Assembly: GCA_030141605.1 (NCBI GenBank)
Contig: JAQGDQ010000058.1
Coordinates: forward strand, 633,352 to 697,351
Source of the DNA: Tubiluchus corallicola
Taxonomy: Eukaryota > Priapulida > Priapulimorpha > Priapulimorphida > Tubiluchidae
Reading direction: 5' to 3'
Length of the DNA stretch: 64,000 bases
Shown: piece by piece, positions 27,271 to 41,100 of the stretch
Layout: every line of letters starts with the position of its first letter
Numbering within the stretch: the stretch's first letter is position 1
The notes under the pieces: model-generated
Databases searched by the model: none
The model's input: the letters and a program-made list of their open reading frames with translations, nothing else
What the model was told of the DNA's origin: nothing
Made by a program: the position numbers and the translations under genes

Positions 27271-29186
27271 ACGCTATTGTATACGTTATAGGTACACATA
27301 TAAAAATGGCACAGGAAAAAGGGCGTAAATGGAAAAATGGGACACAATCATGGCATATGTTAGGATTAGTTTTTACTATTAGGGATAATTATTTCAAATA
27401 TTTTTACCTCTGCCAAGGAAGTTAGGCTTTCGATGCCGTTTGCTTTTCTCGTTGTGTGTTTGTTGAATTATTTGTTTGACTGTTTGTATGTTTGTTTGTT
27501 TGCCAGTTAGTTATTAGTATTACGTAAAAACTAGGATTTGTATAACTTCGTAAGTAAATTATGATTGCTCAAAAGAGGTTACTTTCTTCGCCGTTCATTT
27601 GTTGGTGTGCCTGTTAACAGAATTACGCAAAAACTACTTAATAAGTTTCCACAAAACTTTGTGGAGACGTTGTGTAAAAATTGTAGACAAACATTAAACC
27701 AGGATATTTATGCACTGTTGATTATAATTCCATTTTATGAACAAAACATTTTGCTGGTTATTTCGCTAGTCTATGCAATAATTAATTATTTATACAAGTA
27801 TGGTTTTGTATGCTTATTTGTTCGTCTTTATTTTTTTATACAAAATTAGACTAACCTATTTAGGCTTAGCTGAGGTCTGTTCCTACTAAATGTATTTTAG
27901 TTTTACATAAGTGTCATTTTTTTCAGTTTTCCATTTGCACATTTCTTCCTGTGTCATTTTTACTGTGACATTTTTTCCTGTTCCGTTTTTACCTGTGCCG
28001 ATAAAGACGGTCACGACACGTGTGAATCCCACAACTCAATTTATTTAAATATTTATCACGTAACGTTGTCAGCTTTTTATATAATTAATTGTTAGTTATT
28101 ACCGAGTAGTCGTATTAATTAATATGATCTTCTTCCTTTTGACTATGATTTCTGCATGATTAAGCCGTTTTTGCATTTTTCCAATTACAAAAAGTAACAA
28201 AAATAACAATATGCATGTGTGCATCACTTATATTGTAACAAAATAAATATTAAGTCTTGAAAATTTTGTTCCTACAAAGTTTTAAAGCTGTTTCAATTAC
28301 AGGAACTAGTGCGTAAGAGAAGAGATTTCTAAGGTTTGCAGAAAATAGAAAGAGGTTTACAGAGCAAGAAACAGAAAGAGAGAGCTGCAACATTATATAC
28401 ATAAGACAAAGACAAAGATAATATGGCTTATCTCATTTTAACTCATCTCACCTCATGTCATCTCATCTCGTCTTACCTCTTTCTGCGTACTATGCTTATC
28501 AAGTTCTGTAGCCACTTGCCAGCTGAGCTATAGAGGAGTAAAAAGAAAAGAAAAAGAAAGAGTTATACGAAAAAGAAAAAAGAAACACGTAAAAACGAGA
28601 GCATATAGAAGGAAGAAAAACGAAAAATGTGTCTGCGCATGTTTTCAGCTTTAAAATAACAGTTAAACCTTAGTTATTATAATTGTCCAATCCAGTTGGC
28701 CTTATAATAATGTCTCATCAATCAATTACCTAGCCTATTTTATCATCTCCCAGAGAGCCAGTAATTCCCTACATGATTTTGCCGTGTCAATCATTCAGAA
28801 TAAACTCTAGGACCTAGGCAAGCAAGTGGATCTGCCTGGAGCCCCAAACATTTCCATGGCAATGCAACGTCATTTGTAAATAAACATGGCGTGTGGACTG
28901 TGGAATTGATTTACTGTGTGGCGTGTATGCTCTGTGAAGATAATTAAGACAAAGTAGCCACAATTTCCTAGCTATCTATTTTGAGTTTTGGTATTTTGGT
29001 TAAGTTAATGCACAAGTTCTCTAGAATTAATCTACTAGCTGAACCGTCTTAATTGATCGAGTTTTCGTGAATAATCAAAAAATTAATAATCGATAGACCT
29101 ATCGAACCCACCGTAATTATTGACAATAACATTGTAGAATTTAATTAGCCCTAATAGCAGCATCACTGTATATTATAACACGTATA
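27271..29186. other. Intergenic DNA with simple and purine-rich tracts
   Basis: (GTTT)n near 27480, CTCAT-rich pentamers at 28431-28485 and a purine-rich tract at 28530-28615. No gene recognised. Confidence 0.5.
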
Positions 29187-29275
29187 CAGTTTTCCCTCAC
29201 TTATTGCGTGTGTTCTGTTACAGGCCCACCCGCGATAAGTGAATTTCAGTGAAGTAGGGACGCTATACTTATTTT
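29187..29275. mobile_element. Fragment of the same mariner-like MITE
   Basis: It starts CAGTTTTCCCTCACTTATTG after TA and continues with AGGCCCACCCGCGATAAGTG and GAAGTAGGGACGCTATAC. It matches the reverse complement of 43447-43533 over about 85 bases. The other end is not recognisable. Confidence 0.65.
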
Positions 29276-29865
29276 AGTAGTTATACATTATGTTGTCTTT
29301 ATAAACCCTCCCCACACTCTTATACATAACCCTGTCTCATTCCCTTAATAACTTTTCCCATGCTGTACATGTACCTTTTAAAAACTGTTCATAAAAATGT
29401 TTTAAACTCTTAAACCTAGATACGTAATTTTAAAAATATGATATGGGTACCCAACCATTGAAGATACGTCCTACAGCTAGAATGATGATGATGAATATAA
29501 AAATCTGTTAAATGGTCCACCAAAGTTAGTATAGGTTGACAAAAGAGTCAAGAGAGTGTTATTTTGGACTATTGGGCTATAATAATATACTAAAAGTGGC
29601 ACCGAAGTAAACAAACACCTCCTGTATGGAGTTTTTTGGACGTAGTTGAATTTTAGCAGCGTAAAATGATCATATGAACAAAATAGGTAAGAACATTGTA
29701 CAAAGTTTTTCTGAATCCAACTTATGAAAGTGCATACAAACTTCTTAAATATTTTCGTACGAAAATTCTTATGAACTTTCTTACGAACATTTTAGTGAAT
29801 CCCGGCCCTGGCTTCCTTTGCCATCACCACCAACCATAAGACAATTAGTAGTACTGCCATACTGT

Positions 29866-30443
29866 GCACTAGCCCATAAATTGCACAGTGCAATACTTGG
29901 TCCAGCCTATATACGATGTGCGATACTTGGGCTGCGGTACACAACATTTGGGCATGGGATATTTGGGCACCGGACATTTCGGCACTAATAAAATTTACTG
30001 TTGAACTTGATTTTTTTTATTTTTGGTTATTAAATTTTTAACAACTCAGTATAATTTCCACAATATTTTTTTAAGAATCATGGCTTCACTAAATTAAAAT
30101 TGTGATATTACAATTAATACCAGTCATGTGACTTTGCACTTTCTCGTTTTTCACCGTAATTCTATTTTTTATGTGTAGCTTTTGAACGAAGCAGAACAAG
30201 ACGACCCTGCAAGTTTGCATCAGCATTTTATTAAAATATGAAAATATGACTGCATTTGGTTTAAAAATATTTAGTTATTACAAAAACATTTTAACATTTG
30301 GGTGCCCAAATATCTCGCTTCCAAGTGAGTCAGCGCCCAAGTGTCTGGGACCCATATGTCCCGTCCCCTTTGTGCTGGGCCATATAGCATGTGCGGTTGT
30401 GCTGGCCCATAAAGCATGTGCATGGGCTGCCCATATACCACAG
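29866..30443. mobile_element. Inverted subterminal-repeat element, probable non-autonomous DNA transposon
   Basis: On the left (29866-29990) short motifs such as GATATTTGGGCACC, ACTTGGGC and CATTTGGGC recur. On the right (30290-30443) their complements recur: GGTGCCCAAATATC, GCCCAAGTGT, GGGCCATATAGCATGTGC, GCCCATATA. An AT-rich core of about 290 bp lies between. Exact ends and target duplication are not clear. Confidence 0.45.
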
Positions 30444-32100
30444 CAGAAACTGAGCCGAGTTTAAACCTTAGTCATTTAATAATAATAATAATTTAAAATA
30501 TCAATGTAATTTAAGTAATTAATTAAATACATAAAGTATACATTCAGCGAAATAATATATTACTAATTCTGAGCCATTCACATGAGCAATATTAAATTTC
30601 AAGAGTTAATCTTTTTGTGATTAAATAGACCAGCTTTTTACGCAAGTTTAACATTCTATTAATGTTTACCATTTTTATTTTGCATCGCTTCATATGTGGT
30701 GCGTAGGCAGCCAGTGATCCATTTCATTACCTCTTTGTCGCACAGTATTTTTTATCCTAAGTGTGATATAGGGGATGGTGAGTCATTTACCGCCTAACCT
30801 CTTGTTCAATGAACGGGTTAAAAAAGTAACTGCAAGATCGGGATGAAATATTTCGGATTGGGGATCTTGACCCCTAACCATAATTTTAGTTATCAGCAAA
30901 TGGAAATGAGGAAATTCAAATTGAAATTCCGAAATTTTAGCTCTGACCGATTACTTGTACTTGTGTGCCAGTAAAAGACTTGTAATAATAATAACAATAA
31001 TGTGCGTTATGTAGTAGCAATAAGCCTGTTTCTCATTTCCTTGTGGTGTCTACATATTCAGATTTTGCACTCGAGCCTGCAGACTTTAACATGATAAGCA
31101 AACATTAAGTAAACATAACAGTAATCCTCTTGCTAAAATAATTATTCGAAATTATAATTCGGCCTATGCTGACTAAGAAGTATTATCTGCTTGGGAAAGA
31201 TGCTAGTAGCAGTACTGTGAGACAAAAATAACACAGAATATTTTTTGTAAATTGTTCCAACGTTATTGGCAAAGTACACCCACCAGAAGCATCACAGTCA
31301 CAGTTGGCTGAATACACTATCTGTATATATGCCACGAAAAGACAATCATGAATGCACTTTAAACTACTTCGAGACATATTAAAAATAGCGGTAGTAGTCT
31401 CGATTAAGATATGTTTTCACAAAATTTAAGCGATAAATAGCTTGAGGAATGATTCATTTTTCTTCATATGCCTGAAAAACCTAAGGTAAAGATTTGCTTT
31501 TCATATATTAGAATCTTCTAAAGCTTGCGGTCGAAATCGGTTTGGATGGGATGAGAAGTTTAGAAACAGGGTATGCAACGGGACTGAATGCTCGAGAATG
31601 TGGTTAGAGATTTGAGGAAAGTTCCCGATCAAGTTTCGGAGGTTGGGGTCATAAAAACCCCAATCCTGAACACCCCTACTATTCTGCATGCTGACCTGGT
31701 CAAGCAAATCTTTATGGTGCCTAACTGACAGCAAGTCAGCAAACAAGCACCTGGTACTGTTGAAATGAAGGCACAATTTTATATAAAATGAAACCGTCTC
31801 AGAATCTTTAAAGAACATAGTTATATTACCCAAAAGTTGTCTGAATTTCTTTATTTTATTTTTTATTTCGACCCCCAAAAATACAAAAATTTGTTAGACA
31901 TTTATTTGTCCTTGGACGTTTCACACTCATTTTTACATCGAATGGTTGACAGGGCTCTTTTAACTCTGTGGCTCCAAGCAGATGTGAAGTGCTTTGTCTA
32001 GAAAGACAATTTATTGCATGCACGAAGTTACATAAACTCAATGTTTTTGGTTATATATAAATTCTATTATGTTTAAGCTTTTTTTAGAAACTATAATCCC
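30444..32100. other. Intergenic DNA upstream of the JHY-like gene
   Basis: Holds a 125-codon minus-strand frame (31501-31878, no ATG start) and an adjacent one (31856-32041) in another frame. Together they could be a decayed repeat, but nothing is recognisable. Confidence 0.4.
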
Positions 32101-32163
32101 ATGGGTGAACTGCATGACAAAGCTGATGCAGAACTTGTCCCAAGATGGAATCTGAGTTTCTAA
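32101..32163 (+). promoter_or_regulatory. Upstream ORF overlapping the JHY-like start codon
   Basis: An ATG followed by G at +4 opens a 20-codon frame that ends 16 bases past the main ATG in another frame. If it lies in the mature 5' UTR it would reduce initiation at 32145. The transcription start is unknown, so its presence in the mRNA is an inference. Confidence 0.3.
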
Positions 32164-35100
32164 GTGAAGAAAATGAGATACCACGACTCAAGTTATCAAT
32201 AACAAACAGTTCAGAGGAGCAAGATGAACTAGAAAACATAAAGCAACAACCAAAGCGACTCAATGCTCACTCGTTGTCTGTAATCTCAAATGATTCTTTA
32301 GAAAGCTATGGTAAGCTCTGTTGCCTGTTGGTATGAGAAATAAGGTAAAGCCGCATTTCCACTGCACCTACACAGACACAGACTTTTTCTGTATGACTCA
32401 CACGGAAAAGAATTGAAGCAGTAGAGTGCTTTTTAAATCATTGTTTATGTGTTTTTCATTTCCACTGCGTCCGCACGTAAAGCCACATACTTTTTTATTT
32501 ATTTATTAAATATATCCACAACGATCGTTACAGCATAGCACATAAAATAACTTAATAACATATTTATTATTATGTACACAAGATGCCAAGCTGCAAATGA
32601 CCCGTGGGATACTCAAGACGTAATTACTTGTTCAGAGCACTCCAAATGAATGTGGATTGAGTGTAGTAGAAAAGAGCAGTAAAGGAGTAGAGAAGAAATG
32701 TTAAAAGAGAATAGAAAGAAAGAGAAAGATGTGATGGTATCTGCATGAAGTAATGCGAACTATAGAAATGTAAAAATTGACATAGCCAGCAACGCGATGA
32801 ATTCTGACAGGGACAGCAGCATAATTAGTCAAATTGATTTATTCTATATAATTAGAAAAGATTTCACTTTTAGAATTTCTTTTGAAGTTATTTATAGAAT
32901 TTTTTATGTATTCATTGATGTTATTCCATAGTCTGGGGCCAGTGTTAGTGATGAAGTGCCTTGCCGCATCAGTCCTGCAATACTTAATAAGGAATTCGTT
33001 AGATTGTTGAGTAATGTCTTACGTTAATAGATAATAGGTTTAAAAAGAAAGCGGGAAGAAGTTTGTGTTTGGTTTTGTAGATATAAATAGCAGTATTCAG
33101 ATTTATTAGATCATTTAGCACTAGGATAGAATAATTCTTAAAAAGATTAAGACCTACATGTTCACTCTTGTTCAAATTAGTTACCAATCTTATGTACTTA
33201 CATCGTAGAGAGTTTAGTTTAACTAGAGGTGAAGGGTAGGTGTGCCCCCAAAGCATATTACAGTAGATCAAGTATGGCAGTAGTTGACAATTATAAAGTG
33301 TGATAAGATGTTCTTTAGTAAAACAATGTTTAACTCGACTGATTAACCCAATCTTTTTAGCAAGTTTAGAATGAATCATATTTAAGTGCGGCTTCCAATC
33401 TAAGTGTTCATCTAACCTAACATAACACCTAAGAACTTCATTTCGTTTACTTGTTCTACAGCATCACCATCAATTTTTATACTACTGTTCATATTTATAG
33501 GTTTGTTACGAGCTCTGAATAAAATGTATTTAGTTTTAGTTGAATTTAATGCTAATTTATTGATTTTAAACCAGGCTGTAATTTAATAATGTTAGTGTCA
33601 AGTAACTTGCTCTTGATCTTGAAAATACTTATGTCATCAGCAGATTGGAAGACATTTTCATTGTCAGTAATACAGTTTTGTAAGTCATTAATGTATATTA
33701 AAAACAACAGAGGTCCCAAAATAGATCCCTGAGCAAACCATGAGTATGCGACCCCTCTAATGCCACAGTGGAATAACTTATCTAACAGAACATCATGATT
33801 GACTGTATCAGAGGCCTTAGAGAGATCGCAAAAAATGCCAGTGGCAACAGCGTTTTGTTCTAATGAATTAATTACGTTGTTTATTATATCAATTGGGGCT
33901 AACTGTGCAGAACTACCCTTTCTAAAGCCATACTGATGATTATAAAGTACATTATGCAAAGTCAAGTAGTCTAATAATCTTTTATGGACTATTTTTTCTA
34001 ATATTTTAGAGAAAAAAGGTAATAATGATATAGGTCTATAGTTATTAATATCTAAGGAGTCTTTAGCCTTAAACAAAGGAATAATTACTGATTTTTTAAG
34101 TTGATAAGGTAATTTTCCTGCTGTTAATGAGCAATTGATTATATGCGTTAAAGGAGCAGCTAAGTTATCAATTAAATCAATTATGACATTAGGGAGAAAA
34201 TTATCAAAGCCTGCCCCTTTATTACGGTTGAAAGATTTACATGTATATTTTAATTTCTTTATTGTAACAGGACTGAAGAAAAGAGTAGACTGACCAATCA
34301 GAGAGAAATGCTCGTTGAAAGCACAAGCGACAGACTTATTGTCAGTTCCTAGCTTGTTGTTAATTTTAAGAGCATATGAACCAGATTTTCTATTTGACTG
34401 TATAATTCCTTTCATAATAATCCACGTTTTCCTAAAGTTTGTTTTAACATGTTCTAGTTTGTTTCGATAATAATTAGATTTAGAGAATTTTATTATGTTG
34501 CTAGCAAATAAAGCCAGCCAGCCACATTTGCAGCAAGTCACGATGTGTACCTAATTACAACAAACCTTTAATCTGAATATGAGTGAAATTGTGTTATATA
34601 CTAAATTTCCAACCAGGCTAAAAAACTGAAATCAAGTTATCATATTAGTTGAACATATGTATGCCATATTAATCATATAATGGGCAATAATACAGGGCAA
34701 TAATAATAGGAACACTTTTTAATATTTATTTTAGGAATTAAGACGGTAAGTATTAAAACATTATTATAGTGTAATTATCAATTATATAAACTATGGGTAT
34801 ATTAAGATTACCAATTATAGTTACCATGTAGCAATGAAGCCAAATTACTGCGTCAGGTGAGTAATACATATTGCTATACTAAACTGTGTGAATGAAGGCC
34901 GAGAAGCAAGTGGCTGCAAATGATGACCTTGGAAAGGCCTGTATGAATTTAAACTCCTTGAACTAGTCAATAACAATATCAAAGTAAATAATATTCCTGA
35001 TCAACTTCATTGCTGTTGATATCTAAAGTTTTAATTGGATGATCACATAAACTTTAAAAGGGGGATGGGGTTGAGGCATTAGCTATTTCACCAAAAATAA

Positions 35101-38100
35101 GCAGACAAAATTTATGATAAATTTGTGGAGGGGCAAGGCATCTGGTTAGACAACTAAACACAAACATTTAAATTACATAGTCAATTGTTGTTAATGCTTA
35201 ACAAACTTTGAGTTGGGAATGTCATGAGCAGTAGCACTTTCAAACAGAATATAAGATTAACACATACAGAACTACATTCTTTACACATATATTTATGAAA
35301 CAGACTGCATGACCGCGTTAAGCAACTTTGCAGGTCTTTAAGTACAGATGAATATTAAAGGCCAATGGCAGGTTGTCGAATCTTAATGTAATCTACCGGT
35401 TTCTTAATGGGTGGATATTCGTTTTGCACGTAGGCATGCCGGTTTTCGTCACAGATAATTATCTGGCAATTTAAGCATGGTTTCTGTTGGGAGAGGGAAT
35501 ACACTTACTGTTAAATCGCACATGCAGCAAATGCACGTAATTATATTAGTTTTTGACATAATAAAATAAAATATGACATTGATCTAGCTCAATATTCTCT
35601 CAAACGATGTCTAGAAATTTGATGTAAGACATTGTATATCCTCAAAGATGGGAATTTATATTCGGAATAATCCCTCGTGTGCATTGTTAGCGTGTAATTG
35701 TTGACAACAGTCATAGAGATGAACACTTGACAAGTACATTCTTGTACACACACATGCATGTTTGCACCTGCACGCACCTATGCACACGCATTAACATTAA
35801 TGCATACACATCAATTAATGTAATAAGTGAGCATTTATAGTAATAAAGTTAATATTTAAAGTAAATCTTCCGACTTGATTTCAAACAGCTGCATATTCTC
35901 ACTAGCTCGTATGTATATCCTTCCTTGGTTTGTCCAGATGTATTTTTACCCTCTTTCTTTCCTGAACGTCAAACATTTATTTAGCAGACCTTTTCTAGAC
36001 TTCGTGAGACATTCATTAATATGGAATCTTCCGCTAGAGGTGAAACCAATCTGACTAAATTTTGGATGGCTTTTTCGTCTTCTGTAAATAGCGTCTAGGA
36101 CAGACCTCCTGGTGAACTATACTATAATGGGTTCTATACCTTTCTCTGATGGGATACGGTGTGACGCACTGATGTTCGTATCGCTTAGTGGCCATCCCAT
36201 TTCGCTAGCTATGCACTTAATTAAATTGTCAGTATTCTGCCCATTCTGTAATTTAATAGACTGTCTCTACGAATATACTGTTCGAGATTCTCAATTTCTG
36301 CATCTTGGCTAGCTACTTTAGACTCAGTGGTTCTCACTAAGGCTTTAAGGTCCTCTTGTTCAGAATTTTCTAATCTGGCTAAGGCATTGTCATGCTTCAT
36401 ACAAAGATTATCACTTGCACGGATCCGCACTTTACTTGTCCAACCTTTTTTCTGCGTACAGATAAGTGCATTTTCATAATAAAGAAGGAATAAATTGTAC
36501 ACTTTACAGTCACAGATTCTTTACAAGATCTCTGCTAACTCAAATAGCTTTTGAAGTCAGTAGTGAATGTTGAACATTGAGTTTTTGTTATTAATTTTAC
36601 TTCTTTCTAAAGTTTTGGAAATTTAGCTTGGTTTTGTGATTCCTCGTTGAAGGCATTTTTTAAATTTACAGTAAACAATTACACACGCCATACCCTATAA
36701 TTCTTACTGTATTTCAATTTTGTCGTGTTGATCTATTGCTATTGCACAATATTGCACGTTGTCAGATTTACATTGCATAGTTGTACAGTTGCAATGATGA
36801 AAATTATATGCGACAATTATTTCTGTTTCAACAAATCAAAGTGAATATACCCATTCTATTTAAATTCCAAAAATACGGAATGTTGCAAGTTGCATTTTTA
36901 ATTAGGTACGTTTCACAAGGTCCTCAGTTTTTCGTTTCACAACATCTTCTGTTGTTGCGATGTTATATTCGCCTAGCAGTTCACTTTTTTAGAGCTCAAA
37001 AACAATGTAATCGCTTGCTATGTTGCCTATATGCCCTTTTCTTTAACTAACGTAGCAAAATCAAATTATTGTTTCTTCTAGAAAGCCCAAAATTTTGCTG
37101 CATCTATGATATTTTGTGTAGAATGCCACGGAATGAGTGCAAACCCAATGAAAACAACTTTTGTGGACATAAAACATGCGGACAGAGAAGTCTGTGCCAG
37201 TGCGGGCGCAGTGGAAATGCGGCCTAAGTCTTCTTGTAAAATAGTTGCGTAACGATAAAGCCCAATGTTTGATTTTTGCAGCTGTTGAAATGTCATACTA
37301 CCACACATCCTAGTTGTGTAAATATTTTCTCTTCAGTATTGTCTATTTTAAAAGTTTTCTCGATATAGATCATTTGTGTCCTTGCTACACACCACACTGG
37401 AATTTTAATGAGTGTTATTATAGTCTCATTGTTTTATTTTGCTGCGACCTACTATATGTAGATATGGTCCTATAGTAGTCCGTTTTGTAATGCAAGACAT
37501 TGTTTGCTTTTAACCTTTGCAGTAACAATTTGATACCTCAGAGGAACTTAGTACATCAACTGAGGTAGCAATTCTTAGACAAACTTAAGAATTCTTCTTT
37601 TTCGGGACAGACGTAGCATTGAATCTGCACTAACTATCTTATTGTAAGAATATGACAACCTTTTTTCTGTTTTAGGCAGTCAAGGTGATGAAGATATGAA
37701 GAACTCCAATAATGATATAAGAGTTTCAGAAAGTTATGATCGATTCTCCCATGATTCTCTTCAAAGCAGTACAGAACGAGAGACGAAGTTAAACATTCGT
37801 AACGGATTTGCAAAAGAAAGCATTATAGATGGCCCATCTTTTCAAAGAACAGTTCCGTATGATTTGCATTTTGAAGACAGGTATTCGCCAACAACCTTGA
37901 TAATAAAAAACAAGCACTACGAGGAAGAGTTTAAAAAATATGAAGCTTCGGGGAAGTTGACTGCACACGATCTGTCTGCTAAGCAACTGCCTCATCAACA
38001 AACAAGGCAGGCTAAAGACTCATCGCGTATTAAATATGGAATAATCAGCTTGCAAGACTCACAAAATGATGCGATTAAAACACAGTTTGATGTTTATCAA

Positions 38101-41100
38101 AATAGTAACAACAGCAGCACAAACAAATTTAGCCAACTAAAAGTAACTTCAAAAGGACATGTTGGCAAACTGACTGCTCGAGAAAAAATTAAAAGTAAGC
38201 CGCCTTTGCATCCAATTCATCCAGATACTAACTATGTCGAACTAAACAAAATCAACTATTCAAGAACGAACAAGTTTCCAAAAAGCTCATACAGCAAATT
38301 ACATATGCTGAAAAAGAATAAAAACAGTGACCAGAGCACAATTAATGAAGAAAGCAAAAGCAGTGAGCAACAAACAATGTATGACAATAGACAAAATAAA
38401 AGTATAGGCAAAGACACAGCCAAAGCTGAACTACCTGAGAATAAAAGTGAGAGAAGTGATAGTGACAATGAAAGTGTAATATATGCTAGTGCAAGTCAGC
38501 AAAATGACAGTGATAAAGCACAGATAGATGATGTTACTGCTGTAAAACAAATGCTTGACCATGTGGCAAGTGGGCCGGATATTGAGGATCTTTCACAGTT
38601 GTCAAAAAAGGAGCTGCTACACTACATGTACAACCTAAAGCTAAGTTTAAAACAGCTTGTAACAAGACCAGGCCAGCTAAAATCAGAACCCCTTTTGTGG
38701 CAACGGACATATGGTCACCATGGCAACCAGTCAGTTGGACTTTCAGCCCGATCAGAGTCTTGGGTATTTTTTATATTTTTAAGAATTAGTGTAATAAGTA
38801 CAAGCTATACAACCTGTCATGCTGATGGTACATGCTAATGTTAATGGTCCTTTTCACATGTATTATATACATACACACACACACACACACACATACACAC
38901 ACAGTATTAATGTCTTCTCGATAAACATACTTTACTGCATAATTTTAACGCTTTAAATCAAATTACCTTAACTTCTTGTTTTTGAAATGTGGGAAATTCT
39001 CTGAGAGCATTTTGTTGATATATAAAACCTGTGGCCTGACAGTGGAAGTGATGGATTAATCATGTACTAATTATGGCTTGCATGTTTGAAAACTTCCTGT
39101 GGATGAAATGGCACTACATCATCTCAATGATACGCAGCCTGGACTTATTCACTGTCGTATCTCTGGATTTTAATTTTGATTTTTATTTAAAAAACAGGCT
39201 GGAGATAACATTGCTCAACTTGGACAGAAAGAAATGATTCAATTCCCACCCATTGCTGGAGTTATAAAAGCGAGATCAGCTACTGAAAGGTAATCGCACA
39301 TTCCCCTTATCCCAAAAGTGATTACTCACATGGTTTATCGAGGTAGCTTTTAACTGTTTATTAATCGTAGTGTACCAAAAGTCGTAGTAATTAGTTGACT
39401 TAATTTGAACGCATGAACTAAAATACAGCTTCAAGTGGCTGCTAAATCCAGGTTTTCATAGTGCTGCAATTAAATCCAACAGTTGCCAAAACATTCCTGC
39501 AACTGCAATTGTTGTAAATCATTCGTGCAAAGTTCACGCGATTATCGCCATATTTTTTGCGAATTTTGGGCTTTTTCTTCTGCAAAAATCGCGAGAATGT
39601 CGCACAACATAATTGCACATATTTGGCGACTTCTGTGACACTTTTGCGACGAGGCATGACATTCATGCGAGTATATTGCATTCATTTCGTAATAGCTTCA
39701 CGAATTTTTTGCAAAAAGAAGTGTAGGACAACCGAGGTTTGCAAAAATGTTGCCAAAATGTCGAAAAATAGTGACAAAGTAGGCACGACATTCTCAAAAT
39801 CATCAGAAATTGTTTGCCAAGATTTCGCGAATTCTGAAATTGTTGCAAACGTTTGGTGCATGTTGTGACAACTTTACGAAAGTTTGGTAAAGTGGCGAGT
39901 TTTGCGACTCGGGCGACAAACTTTAAACATTTTAGAAACATTTTCCGAAGCTGGTGACCTTTTGGCGACAACAGGGAAAACCCGAGGGCATGTCCAAATA
40001 AAGCAAGCCTCAACAGCTGCTCAGCAACAATGGGATGAGTTGGAGAATCTCATTCAGCTCAATGCAAGAAATATATAGTGACCTGTCCCTATTTATAATC
40101 CAACATTGACCACAATATTTTACCCTCTCCCCCAAGGGAAGGGAGACAGGTCCATGATTCTAACAATTGCAAGTATAGGCAGGTTTTTGTCCTGCAAAAT
40201 GTCAATGTAGATGTTAAGTGATGGATGGCAACTTTTGAGCAATGCCTTGGTATGACCTTTGTTCTCCCTGGGAGTAAGGGAAGGTGGGAGGATCCAAAAT
40301 GATGGGTATAGCTGAAGAATTTGAGTCAGCTCAGTGCGAAGAATTAGATTGACCTGTTAACTATTGGCAACCCAGCTATGACAAAAAACATTTTATCCCC
40401 TCCCTGATCACAGGGAGGGAGAATACAGGATTTGAAAAATGGAAGTGTGCATTGTTTCTTGTTCATCACTTGTTAGTCACTTGTTTCTAGACGTGTAATA
40501 ATTGCTAAGTTGCGATCTGACAAACCACTGCCAGTGACCGTTGTCCAACTGACTGAATCAAAAAGTATAACAGTTCTCGTACATATCTAAGGAAAGCATT
40601 CTTTTGCCAGTTTTATTATAGTTGTTGCAAATCATTTAATTTTGAGCTATATTGCAAAGGTATACTGTTGACACCAGACAGCCAGACTGAAAGATTTAAC
40701 CATCAGTCTTTGTCAATCTATGCTAATCAGAATTTTTTAGAATTCTGCCAAGAAAGGAATTTAGCTATATAGGTCTTTCCTAGTGTTTTCAGTATATATA
40801 TTAGGTACAGTAGCCTGTCTGTATCATGAATTCAAGAAATTAAATGTCTTCAGTAAACCCTTTATTGTGAAAACGAAAGTTCTTGCCAAACTGATTTTTT
40901 GTATGGAACATCCATATTACACCAATCTTTTCATTGTGTATTAATATGAATAATTTACAAGTGCCTCGTCTATTTAATGTTTAATTATTTCATGTTTTCC
41001 TGTCTATTGTTTAAGGGGTGAAATGAGTGGTTATTTAATGAGACTGCGAGAAGCTCGGAGGAGAGTTCAGTGGACGCCTCGTACAATGGAAGATTTCAGG

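Larger units (their letters stand above)
32349..37224. mobile_element. Harbinger-like DNA transposon pair of ends enclosing 4.9 kb
   Basis: The left end at 32349 and the right end at 37224 form terminal inverted repeats of about 42 bp sharing GCCGCATTTCCACTGC and then CACAGACTT. Both are flanked by TAA (32346-32348 and 37225-37227). A 3-bp TWA target duplication is the hallmark of PIF/Harbinger elements. A partial copy of the end sequence recurs at about 32460. No Harbinger transposase or Myb gene was recognised inside, so it is either non-autonomous or decayed. The whole lies in intron 1 of the JHY-like gene. Confidence 0.6.

Noticed and set aside
27003-27347. 114-codon minus-strand frame
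   Set aside because: Largely inside the GC-rich dispersed repeat at 27080-27270.
31501-31878. 125-codon minus-strand frame
   Set aside because: No ATG start, no recognised motif, and it overlaps another frame; kept only as a note on the intergenic stretch.
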